DNA from: Xiphias gladius
Lineage: Eukaryota; Chordata; Actinopteri; Istiophoriformes; Xiphiidae
Length of the DNA stretch: 64,000 nt
NCBI RefSeq assembly: GCF_016859285.1
Contig: NC_053402.1
Coordinates: 25,994,360 to 26,058,359, forward strand
Direction: 5' to 3'
Shown here in pieces: positions 1 through 12,423 of the stretch. The position numbers and the translations under genes were made by a program. The notes under the pieces were generated by a model. That model worked only from the letters and a program-made list of their open reading frames with translations. It did not search any database and had not been told where the DNA came from. How positions within the stretch are numbered: the first letter of the stretch is position 1; each line of letters starts with the position of its first letter.

Positions 1-80
1 CCTGTGGGTTTGTCTGTGTCTAACCTTTATTTTTCCTTAGTCTTACCTGTGTGTTTCCTGTGTTTTCTCTGTATTATCAG

Positions 81-3000
81 AGGAAGAGTAAAGTCCATTA
101 TCAGGTTGCTGTGATCATCAACTATCTGGGCCACTGTATCTCTCTGGGAGCGCTGCTGCTCGCCTTCACTCTCTTCATGAGACTCAGGTAACACATCTGT
201 CTCTCTGTCCACCTGTCTAAACACAGTAACTTCCCAATGTATTAAAACTTGTTGGTCTAAATGTATAACACAGATAATGCCGTGATGCAGTTTTGTTGTT
301 TAACTGTAAGGAGTTTGAAGAAGAGATTTACCTGTTTTCATGTTGTTCAGGTGTTTGACTGTGGACAGAGCTCTCTACTAAAACCACCTGGAGATTGTAT
401 TACTGTTGCTGTCCACAGCTGCTCTATACTTTATGAAAAGCTTCTCCTTCAGTTCATTAAATCCCTGCAGCATCTGAAGGCAGCAGGACCGATATATTCT
501 GCAGTCTCTGAGAAGTGCTGCACCAGACTGAAGTGCCGCTTCAAACGGCTGTTCACTGTGTTTACCTTCATTAAATCACCTGAAAGTGACACTGGGCTGT
601 GGTATAACTATACAGACCTCTACACACATAAGACTAGTTAGTTATAACTTGATTTTCTGCTTTTTTATGAAGGAGACATCTGGTTACCAGGGTCATCATA
701 GGCAGTTTACCAACTTTCTTTTTAGCAAAAGTATAATCTCATGTTTTATCCTTGAAAAACACTGGATTGCAAACGCTGATGTGTAACATTAATTACTAAA
801 CGATCTGTGCCATAAATTAGAATGATTGCCAAAGTAGCATTGGTCTGATATAATTATATAAATTCTATCAAATAATTATTATTGTAACTATCTGATGGAA
901 AAATATACATACATACATACATACATACATTTTCTGCTGCTTATCTGAAGTCAAATGGATGTGGCAGCAGATTAAGCAAAGCAGCTCAAGCATCCCTCTC
1001 CCCAGCAACCTTTTCCAGCTCCTCCTGGGGGATCCTGAGATGCTCCCAGGCCATATTAGATATATAGGAAACTCATTTCAGCCGCTTGTATCTGTGATCT
1101 CATTCTCGTTACCCAAAGCTCATGACCATAGGTGAGGGTCGGAACGTAGATTGACCTGTAAACCAAAAGCTTTGCCTTTTGGTTCAGCTCCCTCTTCACC
1201 ACAACAGTCTGGTAAAATGCTTGCTTTACTGCTGATGCTGCCCCAACCCGACTGTCATTCTCCTGCCTCATCTTACCCTCATTCGTGAACAAGACCGCGT
1301 ATCTCGGGGTTAAACTGCCTTACTTGGGGCAGGAACTTCGTCCCAACCCAAAGGGAGCAATACACCGTTTTCTGGCAGCGAACCATGGCCTAAGACTTGG
1401 ACGTGCTGACCCTATTCCCGCTGCCTCACACTCAACTTCCAACCACCCCAGTATATGTTGGAGGTCACGGTCTGATGAAGTCAAAAGAACCACATCATCT
1501 AAAAAATGGCAATTCTGCGGCCACACCCACTGAAAATGTGTTTGACTTCCTGCCCAGAATATGGACAAAACTCTCACTCCTGTTATATAGGGACAGAATG
1601 GCTCATAGCAATGGCCTCGCAACCCCATATTCCCGCAGTACCCCCCACAAAATCCCCTAGGGACCTGGACATAGGCCTTCTCCAAGTCCACAACGCACAT
1701 GTAGACTGGATGGGCAAATTGCCCCAATAATTCCAGAACACACTCCATTCCCCCTTTTTAAAAATGGGAACCCCCGACCCACCTGCAGACTCCAAGAAGG
1801 CTGGATACTCTCTACTGCCATTAGGTGCTGTTGTGGAAGATTTTCTGCAAGACACTGAACACAATTAAACACACAAAACACTGATACGGTTAAAGTGAAA
1901 TATAATGTAAGTCACTATATAGGAGACATACAAACCTTATCTCAAAAGGTCAAAGGAGATTCTCTCAATAGAAAGACTCTTAAAAACATCTTTATGGTGC
2001 TTCTTGACACAAAGAACTTAGTTCCAATTGGTTCTTTACTTCAACCCATACACATCATCCAATAGGATAGAAACATAAATAATGTTCACACTCTGCCCAC
2101 GCACTGGTCATAAATTGAAGCTCGGAAAGACATAGCTTGGCTTATTTCCATTTATTGTAAGGCTGCAGGATGCTCCATAGGTAGGCCCCCTGGACTCATA
2201 AAACATCTGTCTAAGGCCCCTGGGAGAGACCTTGAAATTTCTATAGGAGCATCACGCAAAGTGAATAAATGATAAACCAACTTTTCTTTCACAGTGCATA
2301 GCACAAACAACAGTCAGAGCCTACCTCTTAGCAACTTGCAGTCACATTGAGGCAATCCTCTTGCTCTCCAGGGAGAACTCCAACACAGTGGCGCTCAGCC
2401 AGGTGCTTGTGACCAGATGGGCTGTGTCCGACCGGGCTCCATGGGCCAAGGCCCAGTCACCAGATGCTTGCCAGCATGCTCCCCTCCCATGTCTGGCTCC
2501 TGGAGGGTGCCCCAGTTTCCCTGATCCGGGCTAGGTGATGCAGCTCAGAAGCTCTTAGTCTGGCCTCTCCCCTGGGACCAATTTGCCTTCAGAGACCCTA
2601 CCAGGGGCTGATGCCCCTGACAACACAGCTCCCAGGATCACTGAGACACAAAAATCCCTCCACCACGTTATGCTGGCAATTCTCATAGGAGTACATACGT
2701 ACATAAAAAAAAAATAAAGCTACATAAATTATGAAAAAAGATAAAACAAAAATAATGATTCATACTAGACTGTTAATGTGTCCACATTTAGATAAATAGC
2801 TGGTTTTCTTTGTCCTTCTTGGTTGGAGAGTTGTACCAATCACACACAGATGTACATACATACCCACGTGGGAGTTTTAGTAAATTATCACACGTACATG
2901 CATCTCTTCCTCCATGACCCTTATGACCCCCACAGTATCTGTGTGCGTGAGTGTGCGTGAGAGTGTGTCTGTTACTCTGTGTGTTACTGTATGTATGTGT

Positions 3001-3802
3001 CTGCTGGAGGATGTCCAGTCATTGTTGGAAGATTAAAGATCAAAGGGAGTCAGAGGAGAACAGATTAGAGACACAGATGAAATTAAGCTTCAATCCAACA
3101 GATTCCTTTTGTATTTTTGTGTCATGCTGAGAATCAGATTCTTATGTTTTGATTAAATCTTTACATCTGTTAAATTATTACAAATATCTGTGGACATTTT
3201 CTACTGAGTTTGGTATGCAATGGGTATGCAGTGGTATGTAACACCTCCAGGAAATAGCCAAAGCCTCACAATCTGAAGTGTAACACACACTGGCCACATC
3301 ATGTAGTGTGGTATCAGTTGATGGCAGTAGCACAAACCGGATGCTCAGTAGAGTCCTTAAGGATGTGCAGGAGTTTTGGTGAACGAGATCCTCCTCCAGT
3401 GTGTTTTACCTTTGAGTCTGACACAGACAAAACTCAACGTATCCCACTTACTCTGCTTTTATGTGTCATCAGACTGTTAGTGTTTGAGATGGAAGCTTAA
3501 CAGCCTAAAACAGTCACACTCAATACCGTGACAAACTGATACTGACTTTATCTAAAACATTTTCATTGACCAGAGACTCTTCCTCCCATACATGTACTGT
3601 ACATGGTACAGACAGGTACAAACAGGAACCTTCAGGTCAAACAGGTACAGTCAGTGTGTGTTACTGTGCGTGTGTTGACAGGAGTATTCGCTGCTTGAGG
3701 AACATCATCCACTGGAATCTGATCTCAGCGTTCATACTGAGGAACGCCACCTGGTTCATCGTCCAGTTAACCATGAACCCAGCTGTTACTGAGAGCAACC
3801 AG

Positions 3803-3871
<69 letters not shown>

Positions 3872-6800
3872 TGACCCTGTGTCCCTGACGACGGTCACCG
3901 TAGAGACAAGGTGATGATCTTCACTGAAGAGGTGATAAAACTGAAACACAGACTGAACATCATGTCACTTAAGCTCATGACATTCACACTGTGAAGGAAT
4001 CCAGACTGATTTGATTGACAAGTTGTTTTTCCTTAACATCACTGGTTACCAACCCCCTCCCTCCAGGTGTGGTGCAGGTTGGTAACAGCAGCCTATAATT
4101 ATTTCCATGTGACGAACTTCTTCTGGATGTTTGGTGAAGGTTGTTATCTCCACACGGCCGTCGTCCTCACCTACTCCACCGACAAACTCAGGAAGTGGAT
4201 GTTCATCTGCATCGGCTGGGGTCAGTCTACCTCTCTGTTAGAACACCTCTCTGTCAGTACACTCATGTGCCAGTACACCTGTCTGTCACTCAGTAAACCT
4301 GTTTGTCAGTAAACCTGTCAGTACCAATGTCTGTTTGTCAGTACAAATGTCTTTCAGTATACCTCTCTGTCAGTACACCTGTCTGCCTGACTGCCTGTCC
4401 TCCTGGCAGTTGACCTGCTCACCTGTCTGTCTGTTTACAGGTATTCCTTTTCCCATTATAGTGGCTTGGGCTTTTGGGAAACTTAACTACGACAATGAGA
4501 AGTAAGTCACATAATTGCGATGGATGACAGTATTAAACACAGCAGAGAGTCAAACTTTTTCCCCCGTCTCCTGTTATTTCCCGTCCACTGCGGCAATTCA
4601 AACTTAAAATGATGCTGTGGTGGTCTGGCCTACTCTTTATGATTGGATCCTCATGTGCTCAGATGGGTAATGAAATAAAAGGTGTTTGGACCGGGGTGTG
4701 TTGGTGTGTTGCCACAGGTGAGAGGATGAGATCTTATTTTCTACATCAAAGCTGGGACAGTTATGAACAGAGCTCTTTGTGTCTGTCATCTCTATCAAGG
4801 AAACTAAACATGATCAGGAATGGTGTTAATGCAGCCGAGGTGTGGAAAACACAATAAAAAAATTTTAAAATTTAAAAACTAAAATTACAAATAAAATTCT
4901 TTTTAGCCAGAAACATACAGACAAAGGAAATAATCTAGACATTTAGAGTCAGAATATCTCCTGTATATTGTTTATCTTTACATGTGTGTCATAGCTGATG
5001 GTAGGAACACAGGCAGGCTGGTGCAGTGAAGTTACTTTAATTGATTAGTAATGAAGAGTGGTCTTACAGGCAGAAAGGCAGACAGGGAGGCAGGCAGGCA
5101 GTCAGTCAGTCAGTAGACTGACAAGTCACAAAATACTGGTTGCAGGCAAGTAACAAGAGCAGGCATCCACAGACTAAAAACCACAAAGGGCAATGATCTG
5201 ACAACTGACTGAGGAAAAGGGAAGAAGGAAAACGAGAAACAGGTTTGTAGGTAGGAAGTTCCAGTGATTTGGAATGGGAAACAGGAGGAAAGTCTGAGGA
5301 CATAGGGTGGGCAGAGTAAGACAGAAGAGACAGAAGCAGAATGGCCAACAAACACAGGGCTGAGACAGGAATCATGACACACATCCCGCTGAGAGAACCT
5401 GAAGTTAGATTTAGTTTACCATGATGCATCTCATCTTTACAATGTTGCATATGTCTCCCAGTTGTGACGCTTTGCTTTATACAACATAAGAAGAATCAGA
5501 CCCTACCTGACCACTACTGCAATGCCCATTTAGTGGGTCTCCGGTCACGCAAAGTGAAACTTTTACAGATGGTCCAAAATGCGGTGATGTGTCTGGTTTT
5601 AAATCAACCTAAAAGGGCACATGTAACTCTGCTGCTCATTGACCTCCACTGGCTAACCATGGCTGTCCGAATCGAATTCAGGTCGCTAATGCTCGCATAC
5701 AGAGTGACTTGTGGGTCTGCACCCATCTACCTGAACTCATTCGTACAGGCTTATGAACATCGTATGGCATTGCTGTCCCTGCACAAAAGGCAATCACAGT
5801 CCAGACTGTCTCGTTTGTGGTTCCCTGATGGTGGAACAAGCTACCAAATGCGATCAGAGCAGGGTCATCCCTCTCTATCTTCACGAAACACTTGAAAACT
5901 CATCCCTTCCGAGAGCAACTCCTCTCCTAACACCTCTAACACCCTAACATGCCGAACTAGTACTTACTGTGCACATTCGGTGCCCTTCTTTAACTGATCT
6001 CTAGTGCACATCGTCTCCTTGAACAGAGTTAGTACTTACTACTTACTCCAAGGTCTCCTACTGTAAGTTTTAGTGTTGCCCCTCACTTGTAAGTCAGTCT
6101 GGATAAAAGCCTCTGCCAAATGAGTAAATGTAATGTAATGACCTCCTGATCAGAGCCTAAGCTTAGGTTTAGGATCTCGTCTCCAAGGTATGGGGAGAAC
6201 AGTGGGAACAAACACTGAACCAGAGACAGTGGATACATGTGAAGTTAAAGGTCTTTGATTTCCTACAGTATAAAAAGCTTCACAGAGATGTCAGAATGTA
6301 CAACTGCCTTAGATACTGTTTTCACCAGTTTTATTTTCAGGGTGTGAAGATGCTTTTTCAATTTTGAATGATGAATGCATGAAGATTCTGAAGTTTTTGT
6401 TCTGAACAAGACAACTGATGTTACACATTCAGTTTCAGCACCACCACCACGACCTCACATGGTAATTAACAGTTCAGGTTATGAGAAGAACCAGATTATG
6501 GGGTGTCTGAAGCATCACTTCTATTGCTATGCCTTTTAGCAGGTAAATGCGCAGATTTAAAACAGAAATGAACATGTTGACTGTTGACAACCAATCAGAG
6601 GGCAGGATGCATCCACAATGTTATCATGATGAACATCAATTTTAGGAGGTGAAGGAGGAGCAGAGAGAAGCTGATTGGTGGTTGTGTTTGGTTGACAGGT
6701 GCTGGTTTGGAAAGAGGCCGGGAGTTTATACAGACTATATCTACCAGGGCCCCATGATCCTGGTCCTACTGGTAAGAACACATCCAGTCCACCTTACATA

Positions 6801-9316
6801 CATCCAGTCCAAATTAAATACGGTCTATCTCAGCTGATCCAGTCAGTCCACCTTAAATTGTGTCAATGAAGACACTTCGCAGCAGAAAGACGCACCACTT
6901 TTCCATTCTTCTTCTATTTTCTTTGAAAAACTCATAAACAGGCCTTTGGTAGATTTTATTTTCAAAGCTGCTCAAACCGTCTGTAATATATTCTCTTCTT
7001 AACTCTTCTGTCTATTCATGTTGGTCTCAGTGGGTCTTTAAATACAAACATCACTTTATTCCTCCAGATAGCAGGAGGTCCTGCAGTCTCCAACATCTTC
7101 TGACCTCTATCAGCGTCTGTCTGTGACATGAATGGTTGTTAGAGATCTAGGTTTTTAACAGTAACATTTTCTTTTATCAGTCAACATAAAAGGGAGCTTT
7201 AAGGTCCTCTAAATATTTAACATGAAATCAGATAAACCTGATATATACTGAGAACTTATTGTCTGTTTAGAAATATCAGGTTCTACCTGCAGCTGCTATC
7301 TCGTTCTACTTCAGTTGATCTTTAAATGACCTCCTTTAACCCCAGACAAAGGTGGAACCTGATTGGTCCTGCTGTGTTCATTATGATCACCCACTGATGT
7401 AGGTAGAACTTTGTAGAACCAAGTAAGAGAACAACTTTTTTTTAGATCATAGGGCATTGATGTATAAACTATAAATAAACCTTCACAAATGTTAATAACT
7501 TGTGAAAGAACATCGTCATGTGAAAAATCCTTTGTTTGACTAAAAAGTCAGACTCTGATGATCCTGAGAAGTTAAAACAAAGATGAGGACTCAACACAAA
7601 CAACAATATGAACTCTTTATGAACTCTGCTCGTCTGCTCCTCAGATCAACTTTGTCTTCCTGTTTAACATCGTTCGGATCCTGATGACCAAACTGAGGGC
7701 GTCCACCACCTCAGAGACCATCCAGTACAGGTAAGAGCCAAACAGGAAATGTATTTAAGACTGGTGAAAAGACAGGTCACAATGCATGAAAACAGCTCTT
7801 CATAATGCCCCAGATCAGAAATAGAGTTAAAAGACAAAGTATCTGCAGATGCACAAAACTAAAGGCTGATTATAATATGTAATATTCAGTATGTATATGG
7901 TAACTAAAGAATTAGTCATATTTAGTATGTATGTTTAACTAAAGAATTAGTCTTATAAAGTATGTTGTAACTAAAGACTTAGTCATATATGGTATACATG
8001 TTATTGTTCAGCTGAGATGATTTTAAATTCAAAGCATTTGGGCCGAATCCCGCTGTTCAGTCCCCGTGCTGCTGCTGTCTGTTGTGGTTTTACTGCAGAA
8101 TTTGGTCTTTACTGTCTGTTCTACTCTTTACTGTCTGCTGTAGTTTTACTGGCCATTGTAGTTTCATGATCTATTGTGGTTTTACCATCTGTTGTAGTCT
8201 TCACTTTCTGTTTCTGTCTTTACCATCTGTTGTAGTTTTACAGTGGGATGTAGTCTTTACTGTCTGTAATAGTTTTACCGTCTGTTGTGGTCTTAACTGT
8301 TGTGGTGTATACTGCTGTGATCTTAACCGTTGTGGTCTTTACTGCTGTGATCTTTGATGATTTGGTTATGTTTTTCAGGAAGGCGGTGAAAGCAACTCTG
8401 GTTCTGCTGCCTCTGTTAGGAATCACCTATATGTTGTTCTTTGTGAATCCTGGAGGAGAAGACAAAGTCGCTCAGATTGTCTTTATCTACTTCAACTCCA
8501 TACTCGAGTCCTTCCAGGTTCATCTCACATTACTGGATTATTTCATGGTTTAGACTCAGATCGGTCTGTCAGCAGTTTTTTCAGGTTTCGGGATTAATTT
8601 GAGTCACTTTAAATAAAAGCTGTGTCTGAACACACCTGCAGTTAGCGTTAGCTTAACTTCTGTTTACAGCAAGCTTTTAAGCACCTTTACCTTTTACCTT
8701 TACACTGACTGGGCCAGACTGAACAAAACAAAAAGACACCAGGTTCAACAGACCACATGACTGTTCCAGATTACCTAAATTACTAAATTACCTTAGTAGT
8801 AGTGTTAGCTTCTGTTAGCTCTGTTGGCACCCTGTTAGCTCCCCTTAGCAGCCTGTTAGCTCCTGTTAGCTCTTATTAGCAGCCTGTTAGCTCCTATTAG
8901 CAGCCTGTGTTAGCGTCTGTCAGCAGCCTGCTAGTAACCTGTTAGCTCCTGTTAGCTCTGTTAGCAGCTAACACTGTCTGTCTTTCTCTACAGGGATTTT
9001 TTGTCTCAGTTTTCTACTGTTTTCTCAACAGTGAGGTGAGTCTGGTGTTCCTCGGGGTTCTGTACTGGGGCCCAATTAGTTTTGATTTCCATCTCATTAA
9101 ACAAGGTCACACAGACACATTTTAACATTTACATAGGGTATTTACCTGTCTTTCCATCTGTCTGGCTCTGTGCAGGTGCGCTCTGCGGTCAGGAAGCGTT
9201 GGATTCGTTGGCAGGATCGTCATTCCATCCGGAGCCGGGCGATGCGTGCCACATCACTGCCCACGTCACCATGCAGAGTATCCTTCCACAGCATCAAACA
9301 GTCCTCTAACCTTTGA
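81..9316 (+). CDS. crhr1: Corticotropin-releasing hormone receptor 1, partial (5' exons outside window)
   Basis: Class B G-protein-coupled receptor for CRH and urocortins, in the plasma membrane; it signals mainly through Gs and drives pituitary ACTH release. Nine coding exons are visible: 81-187, 3682-3802, 4067-4220, 4441-4501, 6699-6771, 7645-7730, 8379-8517, 8994-9035 and 9176-9316 (TGA). All have AG/GT borders and agreeing phases and give 307 residues. They cover TM1 ([14 protein letters not shown]), ICL1 ([10 protein letters not shown]), TM2, TM3 with [15 protein letters not shown]4, ECL2 with [20 protein letters not shown]5, ICL3 ([19 protein letters not shown]), TM6 ([17 protein letters not shown]), TM7 ([14 protein letters not shown]) and a tail ending [14 protein letters not shown]2 and TM3 residues favour type 1 over CRHR2, as does mapt next door. 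The ectodomain and signal-peptide exons precede the window. The tail ends SNL rather than the mammalian TAV, still a possible class I PDZ ligand. Confidence 0.95.
920..2690 (-). mobile_element. RTE-clade (Rex3-like) LINE remnant in a crhr1 intron
   Basis: Read on the minus strand, the stretch contains reverse-transcriptase and C-terminal pieces of a common fish [24 protein letters not shown] near 1450-1510 and [19 protein letters not shown] near 1150-1200, followed by LTYGHELW. A 5' segment (2340-2690) shows the family's GC-rich leader. The 3' end at about 920 has a short tandem CATA tail, matching the short-repeat tails of RTE elements. Frames are broken throughout. The 1865-2280 part does not look like the element and may be a later insertion. 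It is a dead copy in the intron between crhr1 exons 81-187 and 3682-3802. Confidence 0.8.
3806..3869. repeat. (CA)n microsatellite at crhr1 exon donor
   Basis: About 32 CA units begin within the first bases of the intron after the exon 3682-3802 donor (GTAACACAC). CA repeats just downstream of 5' splice sites are known hnRNP L binding sites. Confidence 0.95.
5478..6140 (+). mobile_element. L2-type LINE 3' end
   Basis: The plus strand encodes the C-terminal end of a fish L2/CR1-group LINE ORF2: [19 protein letters not shown], then [20 protein letters not shown] and [10 protein letters not shown]. It ends in the characteristic tail (GTAAGTC...GGATAAAAGCCTCTGCCAAATGAGTAAATG, then short TAATG repeats at 6130-6140). 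The front is cut off and an internal piece before the CNAHL motif is missing. It lies in the crhr1 intron between exons 4441-4501 and 6699-6771. Confidence 0.85.
8075..8345 (+). repeat. Degenerate short tandem array in crhr1 intron
   Basis: A pyrimidine- and T-rich array of roughly 18-24 base units built on CTGTTGTAGTTTTACTG and CTGTTGTGGTCTTTACTG. It ends about 30 bases before the acceptor of exon 8379-8517, so it forms most of that intron's 3' part. Open frames across it are low-complexity artefacts. Confidence 0.8.
8790..8970. repeat. GTTAGC-rich tandem array in crhr1 intron
   Basis: At least ten copies of GTTAGCTCC and AGCAGCCT words are arranged imperfectly in tandem, directly before the acceptor of exon 8994-9035. 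No coding content. Confidence 0.85.
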
Positions 9317-9738
9317 CCTCTGACAGACTGGGTCTATGTTGGGCCTGAACTCATCCAAACACAACCCGTGATGTAATTCCACTCAGCCAATCAGGGGTAC
9401 CATTCTGAATTGGGATCAGTGGACAAGATCAGACCAGCCAATCACAGTGCAGGATACAGATTGTGGAGCTAATCGGACGGAGATCTGTCAGTCAGGTCTC
9501 TGTGTGGCCCCACCGCCCTTCATGTGCTAACCAATCACTGGACTGGACTAATCAACTGATTCCACAGGGTGACATGTCCTATCAGGCAGCTGGACTGTTC
9601 ATGTTCTTTAATCAATAAGTTTATTTATTTATTGATATGTGTGTTATTGATGAGCTATAAATGTCTATATTGTAATATTGATCACCAGCTTTTTCCTATA
9701 TAATAGAGCTAAAAACACACTTTCTTCTAAGTGTTATT
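9317..9738 (+). other. crhr1 3' UTR / downstream flank
   Basis: Sequence after the crhr1 stop with no second gene. No AATAAA is visible on the plus strand. An AT-rich stretch around 9610-9690 is the most likely region of transcript end. The Penelope-like element starts at the end of this stretch. Confidence 0.45.
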
Positions 9739-10050
9739 CAAAGTCAACTGGACTTGCTTGAGGTTCTTAAAGATATTTCACCTCTCATCTGAAAGGCTTC
9801 CTCCGGTCTAACTAACTGGTGGTGGAGTCCCAGGCATTTAAACCCTTGTAGGGTCGTTAACACCTTGAGAGTTGTTTAGGTCATATGTGAGTCATTGACC
9901 CACCCGGCCATCATGTGAGTCATTGGGGTCACGTGAGTCATGGTGTGTATGGGTGTTAAATTGCCTGGGGAGGGATCTCAAGACTGCATTGTAATTAACT
10001 GATAAGTGGTGTCGAAGACCACCTCCTCTATTTAGTGATGGTCATTCCAG
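9739..10050 (-). repeat. Left inverted terminal repeat of Penelope-like element
   Basis: Reverse complement of 12001-12305 with scattered mismatches. The outer end reads CTTGCTTGAGGTTCTTAAAG and the inner end TTTAGTGATGGTCATTCCAG. Confidence 0.85.
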
Positions 10051-10174
10051 CTACTGCAGACAATTCCAGTTATGTACAAGGCTTCTTTCACTCCTTGCTC
10101 AAACCATAAGTCTTCTGTGGTCAAAATGTGGACATCATGTGTATATGTTGTGCATGGCAAAACATAGGAGATGT

Positions 10175-10433
10175 TGGGCAGCTGTGGCTCAGGAAGTAGA
10201 GTAGGTGGTCCTCTAGCTGGAAGTTCGGTAGTTCATCCCCGGCTCCTCCAGTCCGAATGTCGAATTGTCCTTGGGCAAGACACTGAACCCATGTGCCATC
10301 AGTATGTGTGAGTGTGTATGAATACAATGTATGAATGTGAGTGGGAATGGATGAATGTCGCATGTAGTGTAAAGCGCTTTCAGTGGTTGACAAAACTATA
10401 AAATTGCTATATAAATGCAGTCCATTTACCATG
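10175..10433 (+). mobile_element. tRNA-like SINE nested in the Penelope-like element
   Basis: The 5' end has a pol III A-box-like stretch (GTGGCTCAGGAAGTAGAG) and a degenerate B box (GTTCATCCC) about 40 bases later. It then has the family body (GTCCTTGGGCAAGACACTGA, AAAGCGCTTTCAGTGGTTG) and the tail ATGCAGTCCATTTACCAT. A second copy lies at 40440-40701. It sits inside the Penelope-like element and is therefore younger than it. Confidence 0.8.
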
Positions 10434-12000
10434 CACTTGTGAAGTGGCTCAGAACCAGCTGCTCAACAAGAGAGTGAGATTGGTTCAATTCACCATTAAT
10501 GCCTTTAAAGTAAAGCTTGACCTAATGCTCGAGGAACTGATATCAAATCTACCCAGTGAAGTCCTGGAGGATGTCTCCAAGTTTTTTGAGAAAGCACAGA
10601 CATCACAACACACCAAAAGCAAGTAACGACTGATGCACAAATTCCAAATATTACTGTCATGACTTACTAATTTCCATAGAAAAGAAGAGCTGACCTGGGG
10701 AAAAAAGGACAACAACACAACACAGCTGGACATTCATGAGCTGTGGAAGAAGAACTTTTCAGACAGAGGGCTCACACAAAAGGATGAAAAGGAAAAGGAT
10801 GTCTTAGCCAAGGTGCTACATCGGAACAGATACCAGTGGTAGACCTCATCAACGCCACAGAATCAGCAATCAGAAAGTTTGGCAGATAGAGAGGTGGCAC
10901 AACTCAGGATGAAGATATCACCCTAACCAGTAAGAGACCGCCACCTTCCAACCTCTCCATCCAATAAAGGAAGGCACTGGCATTGCTACAAAGAGACCGG
11001 AAAATCAACATTTTGCCGGCCGATGAATGAATAATGATAACCAAGGCGACAAGTGCTCTCAGCAACACGGCTACCCTTGAGACACTGGGGTGAGATCCTA
11101 CCAGCAGCTATAAGTAGAAGGTAATAAACTGCTAAAACAACTGGTAAAGGACAAAGGCAATGACCATTGAAGCCACCACATGCATTTATGGACTCCCCAA
11201 GATACACAAGGAAGGAGCCCCGCTCAGACCCATTATCAGTAGTATCAACTCGGTTACCTACAACGTTGGAAGTGGAAGTCCTCACAGAACACATAAAGGC
11301 AATGCAGATCAAAAAAAAGTTCACTCAGGAGGAGGAAACAGTCTGAACCTCTTGGACTGTGCAGTGCACAGTGAAGATGACAGAAAACTCAGCATTGAAC
11401 TATACATAAACCCACACACAGATCTTTGATTCTCACCACCCACTGGAACATAAGTTGGATGTTATCAGAATCCTACATCATTGGACTCAGAAAGCGCCCA
11501 CAAGCACAGTGGGGAAGGAAGCATTTAAAATGTCCGGTTATCCAAACTGGGCCTTCATCAAACCCACAAAAAGATACAGAAGAGACAGAGAGGTAAAGGG
11601 CAGTAAACAGAACAACTTTGTTATTCCTTACGTTGCGGGAGTATCTGAAAAACTCAGGGGGATTTCAACAGAAACATTATCCCCGTTCAATTCAAGCCCA
11701 GGAACAAGCTGAGGCAGAAGCTTGTCCACCCCAAGAACAAAACACCCAGACATAAGCAGAGCAATGTAGTGTACGCAGTTCAATGCAGCGAGGAATGTGC
11801 AGACCTGTACAATGGGAAAACAAAACAACGGCTTCATAAGCACATTGCACAACACAGGAGAGCCAACTCCTCAGGTCAGGACTAACAATCCACCTACATC
11901 TGAAAGACAGGGACACTCATTTGAGGAAAGCAATGTACACATTTTGGCCCGAGAAGACCGATGGTTTGAAAGCAAAATGAAAGAAGCCATCTACGTCAGA

Positions 12001-12305
12001 CTGGAATGACCATCACTAAATAGAGGAGGTGGTCTATGACACCACTTATCAGCCATTTATAATGCGGTCTTGAGGGCAGGTAGCTTAATACCCATTCTAA
12101 CCATGACTCATGTGAACTAAACGACTCACATGATGGTCAGGTTGGTCAGCAACTCAAATGTGACTTCAACAACTCTCAAGGTGTTAATGACCGTACAAGC
12201 GGATACATCCCTCTGACTCCCTACCAGTCAGTTAGACCGGAGGAAGCCTTTCAGATGAGAGGTAAAACATCTTCAAGAACCTCAAGCAAGTCTAGTTGCC
12301 TTTGT
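12001..12305 (+). repeat. Right inverted terminal repeat of Penelope-like element
   Basis: Starts CTGGAATGACCATCACTAAA and pairs in reverse with 9739-10050. The final codons and stop of the element's ORF overlap its start. Confidence 0.85.
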
Positions 12306-12345
12306 ATAGCATTTAGAAATCCTATGACCTTAATGACTGAGAATC

Positions 12346-12349
<4 letters not shown>

Positions 12350-12420
<71 letters not shown>
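12350..12420. repeat. (CA)n microsatellite
   Basis: About 35 CA units followed by a few ATAC units, just outside the Penelope-like element. Confidence 0.95.

Positions 12421-12423
<3 letters not shown>

Larger units (their letters stand above)
9739..12305 (+). mobile_element. Penelope-like retroelement, degraded, with inverted terminal repeats
   Basis: The plus strand carries broken pieces of a Penelope-like polyprotein in order: an N-terminal fragment (MAQNQLLNKRVRLVQFTI, 10444-10626), a reverse-transcriptase fragment with LPKIHKEGAPLRPIISSI (11190-11255), a linker with YVAGVSEKLRGISTETL (11620-11680), and a GIY-YIG-type endonuclease region with VVYAVQCSEECADLYNGKTK (11767-11830). It ends LAREDRWFESKMKEAIYVRL before a stop at 12007-12009. 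The central RT part with the catalytic aspartates is missing and several frames are shifted, so the copy is dead. Repeats of about 305-312 bases flank it in inverted orientation (9739-10050 and 12001-12305), one of the arrangements known for this class. Confidence 0.85.

Noticed and set aside
10175..10250. Possible tRNA gene
   Set aside because: A and B boxes are present, but there is no acceptor-stem pairing and the same body recurs at 40440, so it is a SINE head.
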